From NCBI RefSeq assembly GCF_017551775.1, contig NZ_JAFZKX010000070.1, forward strand, positions 1 through 56,866: a stretch of DNA of 56,866 nucleotides, given 5' to 3'. Origin of the DNA: Fibrobacter sp. GTDB lineage: Bacteria; Fibrobacterota; Fibrobacteria; Fibrobacterales; Fibrobacteraceae. A program made the translations under genes and the position numbers. Every line of letters starts with the position of its first letter. The stretch's first letter is position 1. Of this stretch, positions 23,961 to 32,537 are shown one piece after another. Below the pieces are notes generated by a model, which was not told the DNA's origin, ran no database searches, and saw nothing but the letters and a program-made list of their open reading frames with translations.

Positions 23961-26933
23961 TTGGCTGCACAGAAAAAGAAAACTGCAAAAAAAACAAGTT
24001 CGAAATCCAGGGAAAAGACCCCGGTCGAATCGGATGTTCCATTTTTTGTAATGCTCGGCGGCTGGTTCCTGACTGCGGTCGGAATCATTCTCCTGCTCGG
24101 ATGTGTAAGTTCCGTGTATAGCGGTTCCGACGGCAACTGGCTTGGCCCCTACCTGGGCAAGTTCCTGCCGGATCTTTTCAATTTCATTTTCGGCAAACTT
24201 CCCGTAGTGTTCTTCACCGGAGCGCTCATGCTGTGGGGACTCTTCCTGGCGGTGCGTTCCATGCGCGAACGCCTGCTCAGCTTTGCCATCGGGATGAGCC
24301 TTTTGACCGTCGACCTTTCGTGCCTGCTTTCGCTCAAGAACTACGGCGAAACCCACGTGGGCCGCGACGTGATGATGATGAACGGCGGAATTGTCGGGCA
24401 GTTCTTTAGCCAGAATATCGCGATTCCCGTGTTCGGGAAGGTCTCCTGCGTGGCGCCGCTCCTGGTTCTGCTCGTGGCGCTTGCCCTGATTCTCGTGCTT
24501 TCGTTCGGGTTGCGCCCGAGGCACTTTGCCTTTATCGCCAAGACGATGCGCTGGTTTGCGGGGCTGTTCCGCAAGAAGCCCGAGGCCGAGGAATTGGAAG
24601 GCGAAGAGCCCGAAGAAGACGATGATATCCGGACCGAGGAACCGAAGCGCAAGGGCATCACCTTCATGGACGACGATACCATTTTCAACGAACCCGACGG
24701 TTACAGGCTGCGGCACCGCGGGAAGTTGAAGCCTTTTAGCGCCCGTAAGAACTGGATGGATTCTCCCTTGATGGATCTCGGGGACGAGGCCGGTTCGGGC
24801 GAAACGACAATTGCGCCGGCAATGCCTGTTGCGACGATGGCCGCAACCGCGAGGACCGTGGTTCCGGCCGAGGCGGCTTCGCCGGAATTGACGGGCGAAG
24901 ATCCCGAAATTTTGCGCCTGGAACAACAGCTGCGCGACAACGAACGCTACATGAGCGCTCTCGAAATCAAGGAAATCCGCGACAAGATTGCCGAAATCCG
25001 CCGTGCGCGCGACATGCTCAACTGGGAACGCGCCCACCAGAACAAGATCGTGGTGAAGGGCGCCGTTCGCGGGAACAACAATACCCGTCCGGTAGATACC
25101 GTAGGCGGCGACAAGACTGTTATGGCCGGGAATGCCGCGGCTCCCTCGCAGGACGACGAGAGGACCGTGGTCGCCGGTGCAGGAAAAATGGAAAGCAGGC
25201 CCGAACGTACGATGGCCGGGACCCTTTCCGGATTGTTCGCCGGTCCCGAGGAAGCGGACAATGCGCCTGCCGCGGACGACGAGACGTTTATGCCCGAGAT
25301 AGTCTCGAGCGACGAGGTGGAACAGGACCCGACCTACGAAGGCGCGAACCAGATTGGAACTTCTTCGTCCGGGACGACGTATACGGGCGGTGCAGCGAAC
25401 GGAATTCCGCAGCCTGACCCGACGGTGCATTACGACGAGTACAAGGTTCCCACGGTCGACGAGATTCTCGACAAGCACGATCCGCAGCCTGCGGACTATA
25501 CCGAGGACGAACTCAATGCCATCGGCCGCATGCTCGAGGAAAAGCTCGAGAACTTCAAGGTGAAGGGAAAGGTCGTGGGCTGCGAGACCGGCCCCGTGAT
25601 TACGCGCTTCGAGGTGGAACCGGGCCCGGGCGTGAAGGTGAGCCAGTTCAGCGCGTTGCAAGATGACCTCGCGATGGCGTTGAAGGCTTTGTCTATCCGC
25701 ATCCTGGCGCCTATTCCGGGCAAGGGAGCCGTGGGTATTGAAATTCCGAACAGGAAGATGCAGACCATCTTCGGGCGCGACATCTTCGAGAGCGCCGCGT
25801 TCAAGCCTACGCCCGACAAGATTGTCATGGCGCTTGGCAAGGATATTTCCGGCGAGCCGTTCACGATGGATTTGGCGAAGGCCCCGCACTTGATGATTGC
25901 GGGCCAGACAGGTTCCGGTAAGTCCGTCTGTATCAACGCGCTTATGGCGAGCATGCTCTTCAGCAAGACTCCCGATGAACTGCGCATGATTCTCGTGGAC
26001 CCGAAGGCGGTGGAACTCAAGATGTACGAGAACATCCCGCACCTGCTCGCTCCCGTGATTACCAAGCCCGAGGTCGCCATCCAGGCGCTCCAGTGGCTCT
26101 GCTACGAGATGGACCGCCGTACCGAGGTGCTCGCGAAGGCGAAGGTCCGCAACCTGCTCGGCTTCAACGAGAAGTTCGAGGCTGGCGAGCTGCCGGACGA
26201 CGTGCCCGATACCGATCGCGGTCACCGCATGGCGTTTATCGTCGTGATTATCGACGAGATGGCCGACCTCATGATGGTGGCCGGCAAGGAAATCGAGAAG
26301 AACGTGAGCCGCCTGGCCGCAAAGGCGCGCGCAGTCGGCATCCATCTGGTGCTCGCGACCCAGCGCCCGTCGGTGAAGGTGATTACCGGTAACATCAAGG
26401 CGAACCTGCCGACCCGTATCAGTTTCAAGGTGGCATCCCAGGTGGACGCCCGTACCGTGATGGACCATGCCGGCGCCGAGAAGTTGCTCGGGCGCGGCGA
26501 CATGCTGTTCAAGGCGGTGAACGCTCCCGACCCGGTGCGCGTGCACGGAGCCTTCCTGAGCGACGAAGAGGCGGAAAAGCTTGCTGACGCCTGCAGCAAC
26601 CAGAACGTTTGCTACCCGCAGCTCGAGACCTTCGAGGTCGAAGGCGAAGGCGGGGAAGGCGATGAAGACGGTGAAGGCAATGCCGCGATGAACGAGAAGA
26701 AGGACAAGCTCCTGTTCGAGGTCGCCAAGTGGGCAATCGAATGCGGCAACGGCCTTTCTACTTCTGCCGTGCAACGCCATTTCAGCGTGGGCTACAGCCG
26801 CGCGGGCAAGATCGTGGACCAGCTTTACGGCATGGGCCTGTGCGCCCGCAGTACCGGCAACTCCAAGCCCCGCGCGATGCTTATCGGCATGGATGAACTC
26901 ATGCAACTTGACCGCTCCGGCGCGTTCAGGTAG
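23961..26933 (+). CDS. ftsK: DNA translocase FtsK
   Basis: The 990-residue protein has four N-terminal membrane helices (to about residue 190), an acidic/proline-poor linker, the alpha-beta motor with P-loop GQTGSGKS (Gly648-Ser655), Walker B VVIIDEMADLMM, and a C-terminal winged-helix gamma domain (LSTSAVQRHFSVGYSRAGKIVDQL in two halves of that region) that reads KOPS sites. FtsK pumps chromosome termini through the septum and activates XerCD. I place the start at TTG 23961 because AGGAG at 23950-23954 is ideally spaced; the open frame begins at another TTG at 23943 with no such site. TATATT at about 23923 may be its -10 box. Confidence 0.95.
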   Translation: MAAQKKKTAKKTSSKSREKTPVESDVPFFVMLGGWFLTAVGIILLLGCVSSVYSGSDGNWLGPYLGKFLPDLFNFIFGKLPVVFFTGALMLWGLFLAVRSMRERLLSFAIGMSLLTVDLSCLLSLKNYGETHVGRDVMMMNGGIVGQFFSQNIAIPVFGKVSCVAPLLVLLVALALILVLSFGLRPRHFAFIAKTMRWFAGLFRKKPEAEELEGEEPEEDDDIRTEEPKRKGITFMDDDTIFNEPDGYRLRHRGKLKPFSARKNWMDSPLMDLGDEAGSGETTIAPAMPVATMAATARTVVPAEAASPELTGEDPEILRLEQQLRDNERYMSALEIKEIRDKIAEIRRARDMLNWERAHQNKIVVKGAVRGNNNTRPVDTVGGDKTVMAGNAAAPSQDDERTVVAGAGKMESRPERTMAGTLSGLFAGPEEADNAPAADDETFMPEIVSSDEVEQDPTYEGANQIGTSSSGTTYTGGAANGIPQPDPTVHYDEYKVPTVDEILDKHDPQPADYTEDELNAIGRMLEEKLENFKVKGKVVGCETGPVITRFEVEPGPGVKVSQFSALQDDLAMALKALSIRILAPIPGKGAVGIEIPNRKMQTIFGRDIFESAAFKPTPDKIVMALGKDISGEPFTMDLAKAPHLMIAGQTGSGKSVCINALMASMLFSKTPDELRMILVDPKAVELKMYENIPHLLAPVITKPEVAIQALQWLCYEMDRRTEVLAKAKVRNLLGFNEKFEAGELPDDVPDTDRGHRMAFIVVIIDEMADLMMVAGKEIEKNVSRLAAKARAVGIHLVLATQRPSVKVITGNIKANLPTRISFKVASQVDARTVMDHAGAEKLLGRGDMLFKAVNAPDPVRVHGAFLSDEEAEKLADACSNQNVCYPQLETFEVEGEGGEGDEDGEGNAAMNEKKDKLLFEVAKWAIECGNGLSTSAVQRHFSVGYSRAGKIVDQLYGMGLCARSTGNSKPRAMLIGMDELMQLDRSGAFR

Positions 26934-26959
26934 TACCAATAACTAGCGACTATTGACCA

Positions 26960-27844
26960 ATGACGATTAAAGAATTCGCTCCTGCAAAAATCAACTTGTT
27001 TCTCGATGTCATCCGCAAGCGTGAAGACGGCTACCATGACCTCGGCACTGTTTTTCAGACCATCGATGCCGGCGATACCGTTTCGGCGGAAGCCCGCATG
27101 GACGGGAAAATTGCCCTGAGCTACAACAAGCCTCAGGATTATCCCGTGGAATCGGACCTCGTCTACAAGGCGGCGCTCGCTTTGCGCAGCCATTCCGGGA
27201 ACGAGAACCTCGGGGCGGAAATTTTCCTTGACAAGGTGATGCCTCTCGGTGCTGGGCTTGGTGGTGGCAGCGCCGATGCCGCAGCGACCCTTCGGTTGCT
27301 GAACCGCCTCTGGGACCTCCGGTTGCCGCCTGCGGAACTGGAACGCATCGGGGCGACGCTCGGGGCCGATGTGCCCTTCCTGGTCAGAGGCGGCACGGCT
27401 TTCGCCGAGGGCATCGGCGAGCGCCTGACCTTCATCGAGCCGCTCGACCTACCTGCGGGCGAGGTCCTGCTTGTCGCGACCCCGCACGACGCCGTCCCCA
27501 CGAAGGATGCGTATGCGGGTGTCCCGAAGTCCGGGCCGGACCGCTGGGATGCCTACAAGGCGGCATGGGCGAGCGGAACCGATGCGGAAAAGTCCTTCGG
27601 GTGCCATCTTCTCGATTCTGGTTCGTTCTTCAATGCCTTCGAGATTTCCGTATTCCCGAAGCACCCGCTGGTCTCCGCGCTTAAGGACAAGGTTCTTGAC
27701 CTCGGTGCGCGGGTCGCCCTCATGAGCGGCTCCGGCGCCTCCGTTTTCGGCATCTTTACCGACAAGGCCTCCGCCGAAACCGCCGCCGAGAACCTCCAGC
27801 CCTACACCCGCTACCTCACCCTGACCAAGTTCTGGCACGCATAA
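26960..27844 (+). CDS. ispE: 4-diphosphocytidyl-2-C-methyl-D-erythritol kinase
   Basis: The 294-residue GHMP kinase has the N-terminal APAKINLFLDV with its catalytic Lys, the ATP loop PLGAGLGGGSADAA (about 94-107) and the C-terminal glycine loop LMSGSGASVFGIF. IspE phosphorylates CDP-methylerythritol in the non-mevalonate isoprenoid pathway. It starts 26 nt after ftsK. The gap contains TAACTAGCGACTATTGACCAATG, close to the CTAGTAACT repeat family split by the start codon. Length and motifs are normal. Confidence 0.96.
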   Translation: MTIKEFAPAKINLFLDVIRKREDGYHDLGTVFQTIDAGDTVSAEARMDGKIALSYNKPQDYPVESDLVYKAALALRSHSGNENLGAEIFLDKVMPLGAGLGGGSADAAATLRLLNRLWDLRLPPAELERIGATLGADVPFLVRGGTAFAEGIGERLTFIEPLDLPAGEVLLVATPHDAVPTKDAYAGVPKSGPDRWDAYKAAWASGTDAEKSFGCHLLDSGSFFNAFEISVFPKHPLVSALKDKVLDLGARVALMSGSGASVFGIFTDKASAETAAENLQPYTRYLTLTKFWHA

Positions 27845-27858
27845 AGCGTTGGGCCCTT

Positions 27859-27920
27859 GCGATAAACGGTCTTAAACCTGCAATAAACGGTCTTTCTATT
27901 GCTATAAACTGCCCAAACCT
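27859..27920. repeat. Three tandem 20-21-bp ATAAAC repeats
   Basis: Units begin at 27859, 27880 and 27901 and read GCGATAAACGGTCTT, GCAATAAACGGTCTT and a diverged GCTATAAACTGCCC. The same core occurs at four other intergenic sites in the window. It follows ispE directly. Confidence 0.65.
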
Positions 27921-27951
27921 GAGAGGCGTCGGCCGAGATGGGGTGGGTGCA

Positions 27952-27998
27952 GGGCGGGGCCCGTGCGGCCTTCGCCACTCTGAGCTCGGGCCCCGCCC
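27952..27998. repeat. GC-rich perfect inverted repeat between ispE and tRNA-Gln
   Basis: Arms GGGCGGGGCCCG (27952-27963) and CGGGCCCCGCCC (27987-27998) are perfect 12-nt complements around a 23-nt loop. No T-run follows on either strand, so it is not a standard intrinsic terminator. The rest of the 249-nt gap is plain A/T-rich sequence. Confidence 0.7.
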
Positions 27999-28092
27999 GC
28001 AAGCATTTTATACCAGAAATAGCCTTTTCTATTCGAAAATAACCGCTTTCCCTTTAAAAATTCCCCGAATTTTTATATATTTGCGCCACCAT

Positions 28093-28164
28093 TGGGGTAT
28101 CGTCAAGTGGTAAGACAACGGATTTTGATTCCGTTATTCGTTGGTTCGAATCCAGCTACCCCAA
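28093..28164 (+). tRNA. tRNA-Gln (anticodon TTG)
   Basis: The cloverleaf closes: acceptor TGGGGTA/TACCCCA, D arm GTC/GAC with AAGTGGTAA loop, anticodon stem ACGGA/TCCGT with loop TTTTGAT giving anticodon TTG, and T arm GTTGG-TTCGAAT-CCAGC. CCA is not encoded. A TATATTT -10 box lies about 12 nt upstream. It is followed after 38 nt by rplY on the same strand, so tRNA and ribosomal protein gene are probably transcribed together and separated by RNase cleavage. Confidence 0.95.
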
Positions 28165-28202
28165 TGAAATTTTTTAACAATAAACCTCAATTGGAGTCTA
28201 CA

Positions 28203-28826
28203 ATGGAACTCACAAAACTCGCAGCAACCTCGAGAGTGCTAGGCAAGAGCCGCGACAACGCCCGCCTTCGTAAGGCTGGCCAGATTCCGGCCGTCTATTA
28301 TGGTAAGGGTCAGGAGTCTGTGAATATCAGCGTCAGCGCTATCGATGTTCGCAAGGTTCTCGCCCCGGGTAAGCGTTACACCCTTCTCGACCTCGAGATC
28401 GACGGCAAGGCCGGCAATCCCGCTGTCATCTACAGCTACCAGAAGGATGCCATCACTCAGGCTATCACTCACATCGACTTCATCAAGATCGGTGAAGACT
28501 CCAAGATCAAGGTCCGCGTGCCGGTCAAGCTCACCGGTCTTCCGGTCGGCGTCAAGACTCAGGGCGGCGTGTTCTCTCAGGAAAGCCGCTACCTGATGCT
28601 CTCTGCCAAGCCGGGCTTCATCCCGACTGTTCTCGAAATGGATATCTCCGATTTCGGAACGAACATCACGTTCTACGCCAAGTCGTTCAAGCTCCCGGAA
28701 GGCTGCGAACTCGCTAGCCTCCCGCGCACGGTGATCTTCACGATTACGTCCAAGTCCAAGAAGAAGGAAGATGCTGCTGATGCCGCATCGGCCGCTGCTG
28801 CCGCTCCTGCTGCGGAAGCCAAGTAA
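28203..28826 (+). CDS. rplY: 50S ribosomal protein L25/CTC-type
   Basis: The 207-residue protein is the long, general-stress form of L25. Its N-terminal 5S-rRNA-binding domain has the SRDNARLRKAGQIPAVYYGK stretch. The C-terminal beta domain (about 95-190) ends in an Ala-rich acidic tail. It binds 5S rRNA in the central protuberance. The open frame reaches back through the tRNA gene, but GGAG just before ATG 28203 sets the start. The pairing with pth downstream is a widespread arrangement. Confidence 0.95.
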   Translation: MELTKLAATSRVLGKSRDNARLRKAGQIPAVYYGKGQESVNISVSAIDVRKVLAPGKRYTLLDLEIDGKAGNPAVIYSYQKDAITQAITHIDFIKIGEDSKIKVRVPVKLTGLPVGVKTQGGVFSQESRYLMLSAKPGFIPTVLEMDISDFGTNITFYAKSFKLPEGCELASLPRTVIFTITSKSKKKEDAADAASAAAAAPAAEAK

Positions 28827-28851
28827 TCTGGACAATCGTCAAGAAAACTTC

Positions 28852-28886
28852 AAAGGGTCTGCCAATCGGCGGACCTTTTGCTTTTG
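28852..28886 (+). terminator. Terminator after rplY
   Basis: AAAGG-TC-GCC pairs with GGC-GGA-CCTTT around a short AAT loop with one bulge, followed by TTTTGCTTTT. It lies about 25 nt after the rplY stop. Confidence 0.75.
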
Positions 28887-28919
28887 TGCGCAAATCTGCC
28901 GCGGCATGGACATTTTTTC

Positions 28920-28925
28920 TAAATT
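28920..28925 (+). promoter_or_regulatory. -10 box directly upstream of pth
   Basis: TAAATT is followed by TGAATC and then the ATG of pth. No Shine-Dalgarno sequence is present, so the message is probably leaderless. Confidence 0.5.
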
Positions 28926-28931
28926 TGAATC

Positions 28932-29486
28932 ATGTATATTATCGTAGGTCTCGGAAATCCTGGTACTCAGTATTCTAACACGCACCACAACGCGGGTTTC
29001 ATGGCAATCGAAAAGCTTGCCGACCCGAACAAGGACTGGAAAAGCGAACACAAGGCGCTCACGATGAAGGTGAATATCGCGGGCGAGGAGGTTTTGCTCG
29101 CGAAGCCGCAGACCTACATGAACCTCTCGGGCGAGGCCGTGCAGGCCCTGATGACTTGGTACAAGGTGAAGGTGGACCACCTGCTGGTGTTCAGCGACGA
29201 TATCAACCTTGACGTGGGTCGAATCCGTTGCCGCAAGGACGGCAGCCACGGCGGTCAGAACGGCCTGCGCAACATCATCGAGCATGTGGGCGACAAGTTC
29301 CCCCGTATCCGCTTCGGCGTGGGCAAATGCCCCCCGAAATGCGACCTTTCCAACTGGGTTCTCGCAAAATTCTCTCCCGAGGACCGTCCTGCCTTCGAAG
29401 AGGCCATTTCCAAGGTCCCGGCACTTGTAGAATGCTACTTTAAACTTGGCATAGAAAAGTGCATGGAACGCTATAACGGAAAATAG
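28932..29486 (+). CDS. pth: Peptidyl-tRNA hydrolase
   Basis: The 184-residue enzyme opens with YIIVGLGNPGTQYSNTHHNAG, including catalytic His19 in the HHNAG motif, followed by KPQTYMNLSGEAV and FSDDINLDVGRIR with the catalytic Asp. GSHGGQNGL and RIRFGVGKCP complete the substrate groove. It recycles peptidyl-tRNA dropped from ribosomes. It follows rplY but appears to have its own start site after the rplY terminator. Confidence 0.97.
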   Translation: MYIIVGLGNPGTQYSNTHHNAGFMAIEKLADPNKDWKSEHKALTMKVNIAGEEVLLAKPQTYMNLSGEAVQALMTWYKVKVDHLLVFSDDINLDVGRIRCRKDGSHGGQNGLRNIIEHVGDKFPRIRFGVGKCPPKCDLSNWVLAKFSPEDRPAFEEAISKVPALVECYFKLGIEKCMERYNGK

Positions 29487-29499
29487 TATATATTTATAA

Positions 29500-29520
29500 G
29501 AGTATATATCTAGTATACTC
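29500..29520. promoter_or_regulatory. AT-rich inverted repeat upstream of thiD
   Basis: Arms GAGTATA (29500-29506) and TATACTC (29514-29520) flank a 7-nt spacer, 28 nt before the thiD start. It could be an operator or include the thiD -10 box. No TPP riboswitch fits in the 61-nt gap. Confidence 0.35.
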
Positions 29521-29547
29521 CTTAGCGTTTGTCTGGGTGGGAAGATT

Positions 29548-30291
29548 ATGGATGATAAACTGACATTCGCGCTTACGGTGGCTGGCTTTGATGGCAGTGC
29601 CGGTGCCGGAATTTTGGCCGACGTGAAGGCGATGGCCCATTTCGGCGTGTACGCGCAGGCTGTTTGCACGGCTGTTACCGAGCAGAACGAAGACGAGTTC
29701 GTTGCCCCGGGATGGGTCATTTGGGACCGTATCGAGGCGCAACTCGAAACGCTTTTCCGCAAGCATACCTTCAAGTACGTGAAAATCGGGCTTGTCGAGA
29801 AGGCGAGGGTCCTCAGGCGCATTGTGGAATTCGTGCGCGAGAAAAGCCCGGACGCCTTTATCATTTGGGACCCGATTGCGAGCGCCTCGGCGGGATACCA
29901 CTTTATGCGCGACGCCGAGAAGTTCTTGCCGGTCATGAAGTCGATTGACCTGGTGACCCCGAACCAGGACGAATTTGCCTTCCTGGGTCTCGGGCTGGCC
30001 GCTTCGCGCGAAGAGGTTGAACTCGGAAAGGATTTTGCGGTTCTCCTGAAGGGAGGGCATGCGAGAGGGAAGGAAGCCGTCGATACCCTGTGGTACAAGG
30101 ATGAACAGTACAAGTTCAGGAGCCCGCGGTTGCCCGGCAAAGGGAAGCACGGAACGGGCTGCCACCTTTCCGCGGCAATCCTTGCGAACGTGGCGCTCGG
30201 CAAGGACTTGCCGGATGCGTGCCTAATCGCGAAGCAATACATGAACGAACTTCTCCAGAGCGGGGAAGGCCGCCTCGCGAAAGATTTTTAG
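29548..30291 (+). CDS. thiD: Hydroxymethylpyrimidine/phosphomethylpyrimidine kinase
   Basis: The 247-residue ribokinase-fold enzyme has the N-terminal VAGFDGSAGAGILADVKA, the KIGLVEKARVL segment, the phosphate-binding KGGHARGKEAVD and the catalytic anion hole KHGTGCHLSAAI. ThiD phosphorylates HMP twice in thiamine synthesis. It is slightly shorter than usual and some surface loops are reduced, but all motifs remain. A pyridoxal-kinase role, known for some relatives, is a possible side activity. A good terminator follows at 30336. Confidence 0.92.
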   Translation: MDDKLTFALTVAGFDGSAGAGILADVKAMAHFGVYAQAVCTAVTEQNEDEFVAPGWVIWDRIEAQLETLFRKHTFKYVKIGLVEKARVLRRIVEFVREKSPDAFIIWDPIASASAGYHFMRDAEKFLPVMKSIDLVTPNQDEFAFLGLGLAASREEVELGKDFAVLLKGGHARGKEAVDTLWYKDEQYKFRSPRLPGKGKHGTGCHLSAAILANVALGKDLPDACLIAKQYMNELLQSGEGRLAKDF

Positions 30292-30335
30292 AAAAAACGA
30301 GTGGCCGTCTTCGGAGCGGTCGTCCGTGAAAAAAT

Positions 30336-30361
30336 AAAGCCCCGCGGCGTGCGGGGCTTTT
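30336..30361. terminator. Terminator after thiD (bidirectional look)
   Basis: AGCCCCGC and GCGGGGCT pair perfectly around GGCGT, followed by TTT on the plus strand and preceded by an A-run (a T-run on the other strand). The 30292-30607 gap otherwise holds the tandem repeat at 30408-30597; in 30362-30407 I see nothing recognisable. Confidence 0.85.
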
Positions 30362-30407
30362 GAATTTCAATGCGAGCACAAACCGGAGTAATTTCCGTGT
30401 TTAGCGC

Positions 30408-30597
30408 GAGCGGTCGCTTGTGAACGGAAAAGGCCCGTATTGACGGGCCTTTGCAGTGAGAGTGAGTGAGGAACCGGAGGTTCTGCTCCCTAGATGTCGA
30501 ACGAGCGGTCGCCTGTGAACGGAAAAGGCCCGTATTAACGGGCCTTTGCAGTGAGAGCGAGTGAGGAACCGGAGGTTCTGCTCCCTAGATGTCGAAC
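30408..30597. repeat. 95-bp tandem duplication containing a terminator, behind typA
   Basis: Two almost identical 95-bp units start at 30408 and 30503 (differences at only three or four positions). A third start, GAGCGGTCGCTTA, runs into the typA stop codon. Each unit holds a perfect hairpin (AAAGGCCCGT/ACGGGCCTTT; 30428-30452 and 30523-30547) that works as typA terminator on the minus strand. Each unit also has a small hairpin GAACC-GGAG-GTTC-type element. The duplication copies the typA 3' untranslated region. Confidence 0.85.
30523..30547 (-). terminator. First of two duplicated typA terminators
   Basis: On the minus strand AAAGGCCCGT pairs with ACGGGCCTTT around a 4-nt loop and TTTTCC follows. 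An identical second copy lies 95 nt further on at 30428-30452. Confidence 0.7.
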
Positions 30598-30607
30598 GAG
30601 CGGTCGC

Positions 30608-32443
30608 TTAATCGTCGTCTTCAGCAGGACGCTTCGAGAGCTGCTTTCTCTTGATCGGGTCGAGCTCGTTTTTGCGGAGACGCAGGATTTCCGGCGTGAC
30701 TTCGATGCATTCGTCTTCGTTGATGAAGGTGACGCATTCTTCCAGGGTCATGCGGCGGTACGGAGTCAGCTGGATCATGTCGTCAGCGGACTTGGAGCGC
30801 ATGTTGGTGAGGTGCTTGCCCTTCGTAACGTTCACGGTGATATCGACGTCGCGGTTGTGTTCACCCACGATCATGCCCGGATAAACTTCGGCACCCGGTC
30901 CGATGATGAGGTAACCACGGTCTTCCAGGTTGGAAAGCGCGTAGCTGGCGGCTTCGCCCGGTTCCTTCGCAATGAGCACGCCGTTGATGCGTGTCGGGAT
31001 TTCGCCCTTGTACGGCTGGTATTCCTTGAAGGAAGACTGCGTCACGGCGTAACCCTTCGAGAGCGAGAGGAGGCGCGGACGGATACCGATGAGGCCACGG
31101 CTCGGCACGACGAATTCGAGTGTCACGCGGTCGTTGTCGTCGGTGACCATGTTCACCATTTCGCCCTTGCGCTGCTGGATTTCCTGGATGCAGGCGCCGC
31201 TGAACTCGCTCGGGACTTCGACCTTGAAGTCTTCGACCGGCTCGAGGAGCTTGCCGTTTTCATCGTTGTGGAAAATCACCTGCGGAGATCCGATGGTGAA
31301 TTCGTAAAGTTCACGGCGCATGTTTTCGACGAGGATCGTCAAGTGCAAAATACCACGGCCCGAGACCTTGAACGTGGAGGCTCCGTCGACCTTTTCGACC
31401 AGGAGGGCGGGGTCGGCCATGTGGGCGCGTTCCAGGCGTTCCTGGAGCTGGTTACCCGTCATGAACTTGCCACCGTACTTGCCGGCGAGCGGCGAGGTGT
31501 TCACGGTGAAGATCATGGAGATGGTCGGCGGGTCGATGTGGATGCGCGGCAGGTGCTTCGGATTGTTCGAAGCGCTGATGGTATCACCGATATCGAACGT
31601 GTCGAGGCCAGCGATAAGCACGATTTCGCCCGGACCGGCTTCGTCGACCGGCTTCGGGGTGAGGCCTTCGTAGCGGAGGATCTTCTGCGGGCGGACGTTC
31701 TTGACGGTGCCGTCGCTGAAGGACTGTGCGTAAGTCTGGTTCGGCTTGATGACGCCTTCCTGCACGCGGCCCACGGCCAAGCGACCGAGGAACGTGGAGT
31801 ATTCGAGGGAGGCAATCTGCAGGAGCGGTTCGGCGGCGGGGTCACCCTTCGGGGCCGGAATGCGCTCGATAATCTTGTCCATGAGGATGCTGAAGTCGCC
31901 GTCCGGGTCTTCCATCTCGGCCTTGCAGATGCCCTTGCGGCCGGAGCCGAACACCTTGTCGAAGTCGAGCTGTTCTTCGTTGGCGTCGAGTTCGCAGAAG
32001 AGGTCGAAAACCTTGTCGAGGGCGAGGTGCGGGTTGCAGCCGTCGCGGTCGATCTTGTTCACCACAACGATAGGCATGAGGCCGAGTTCGAGAGCCTTCT
32101 GGGTCACGAAGCGGGTCTGGGCCATGGGGCCTTCGAAGGCGTCCACAACCAGAAGCACGCCGTCCACCGTACCGAGAACGCGTTCCACCTGGCCGCCGAA
32201 GTCGGCGTGCCCCGGGGTATCGACGATGTTCACGCGGTAGCCCTTGTACATGACGCTCGTGTTCTTGGAGAGGATGGTGATGCCGCGTTCGCGTTCCAGG
32301 TTGTCGGAGTCCATCACGCGTTCGTTGACTTCCTCGCCTTCGTGGAAGGTTCCGCACTGCTTGAGGAGCTGGTCGACGAGGGTGGTCTTACCGTGGTCAA
32401 CGTGGGCGATAATGGCGACGTTTCTGATTTTTGACTGGTCCAT
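30608..32443 (-). CDS. typA: Ribosome-associated translational GTPase TypA/BipA
   Basis: The 611-residue GTPase has G1 AHVDHGKT, the effector region [13 protein letters not shown]3 DTPGHADF and G4 NKID, followed by the EF-G-like domains and the TypA-specific C-terminal domain with [18 protein letters not shown]. It assists 50S assembly and growth under stress or cold. The open frame starts earlier (32590), but the family start [12 protein letters not shown] lies at 32443. A promoter with TTGCCA-17-TAAATT precedes it, sharing its -35 box with the divergent receiver gene. The C-terminus ends in the acidic AEDDD. Confidence 0.96.
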   Translation of the reverse strand: MDQSKIRNVAIIAHVDHGKTTLVDQLLKQCGTFHEGEEVNERVMDSDNLERERGITILSKNTSVMYKGYRVNIVDTPGHADFGGQVERVLGTVDGVLLVVDAFEGPMAQTRFVTQKALELGLMPIVVVNKIDRDGCNPHLALDKVFDLFCELDANEEQLDFDKVFGSGRKGICKAEMEDPDGDFSILMDKIIERIPAPKGDPAAEPLLQIASLEYSTFLGRLAVGRVQEGVIKPNQTYAQSFSDGTVKNVRPQKILRYEGLTPKPVDEAGPGEIVLIAGLDTFDIGDTISASNNPKHLPRIHIDPPTISMIFTVNTSPLAGKYGGKFMTGNQLQERLERAHMADPALLVEKVDGASTFKVSGRGILHLTILVENMRRELYEFTIGSPQVIFHNDENGKLLEPVEDFKVEVPSEFSGACIQEIQQRKGEMVNMVTDDNDRVTLEFVVPSRGLIGIRPRLLSLSKGYAVTQSSFKEYQPYKGEIPTRINGVLIAKEPGEAASYALSNLEDRGYLIIGPGAEVYPGMIVGEHNRDVDITVNVTKGKHLTNMRSKSADDMIQLTPYRRMTLEECVTFINEDECIEVTPEILRLRKNELDPIKRKQLSKRPAEDDD

Positions 32444-32477
32444 GGAATCTGCCTGTAATGGTTGTTTTTTGCGCCCA

Positions 32478-32530
32478 AATTTAGCAAAATGAGCCTTATA
32501 TGGCAAGTTCAGGCGAATTTTTACTATATT
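32478..32530. promoter_or_regulatory. Divergent promoters of typA and the receiver gene sharing one -35 box
   Basis: The hexamer at 32501-32506 reads TGGCAA on plus and TTGCCA on minus. Towards typA it is followed by a 17-nt spacer and TAAATT (32478-32483). Towards 32538 it is followed by an 18-nt spacer and TATATT (32525-32530), which ends 7 nt before the ATG. Confidence 0.6.
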
Positions 32531-32537
32531 TACAGCC

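Noticed and set aside
23724-26939. Open frame of 1071 codons on the strand opposite ftsK
   Set aside because: It mirrors ftsK, begins and ends with it, has no ribosome binding site and its translation is rich in His/Arg/Leu without any domain. It comes from the codon bias of ftsK.
29487-29547. TPP riboswitch before thiD
   Set aside because: The gap is 61 nt and lacks the conserved CUGAGA and ACCUG elements.
30408-30610. Possible CRISPR array
   Set aside because: The 95-bp units are directly adjacent without spacers and hold terminators. No cas gene is near.
30551-32434. Open frame of 627 codons opposite typA
   Set aside because: It is a shadow of typA and runs through the tandem repeat. 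The product has no signal, domain or plausible start.
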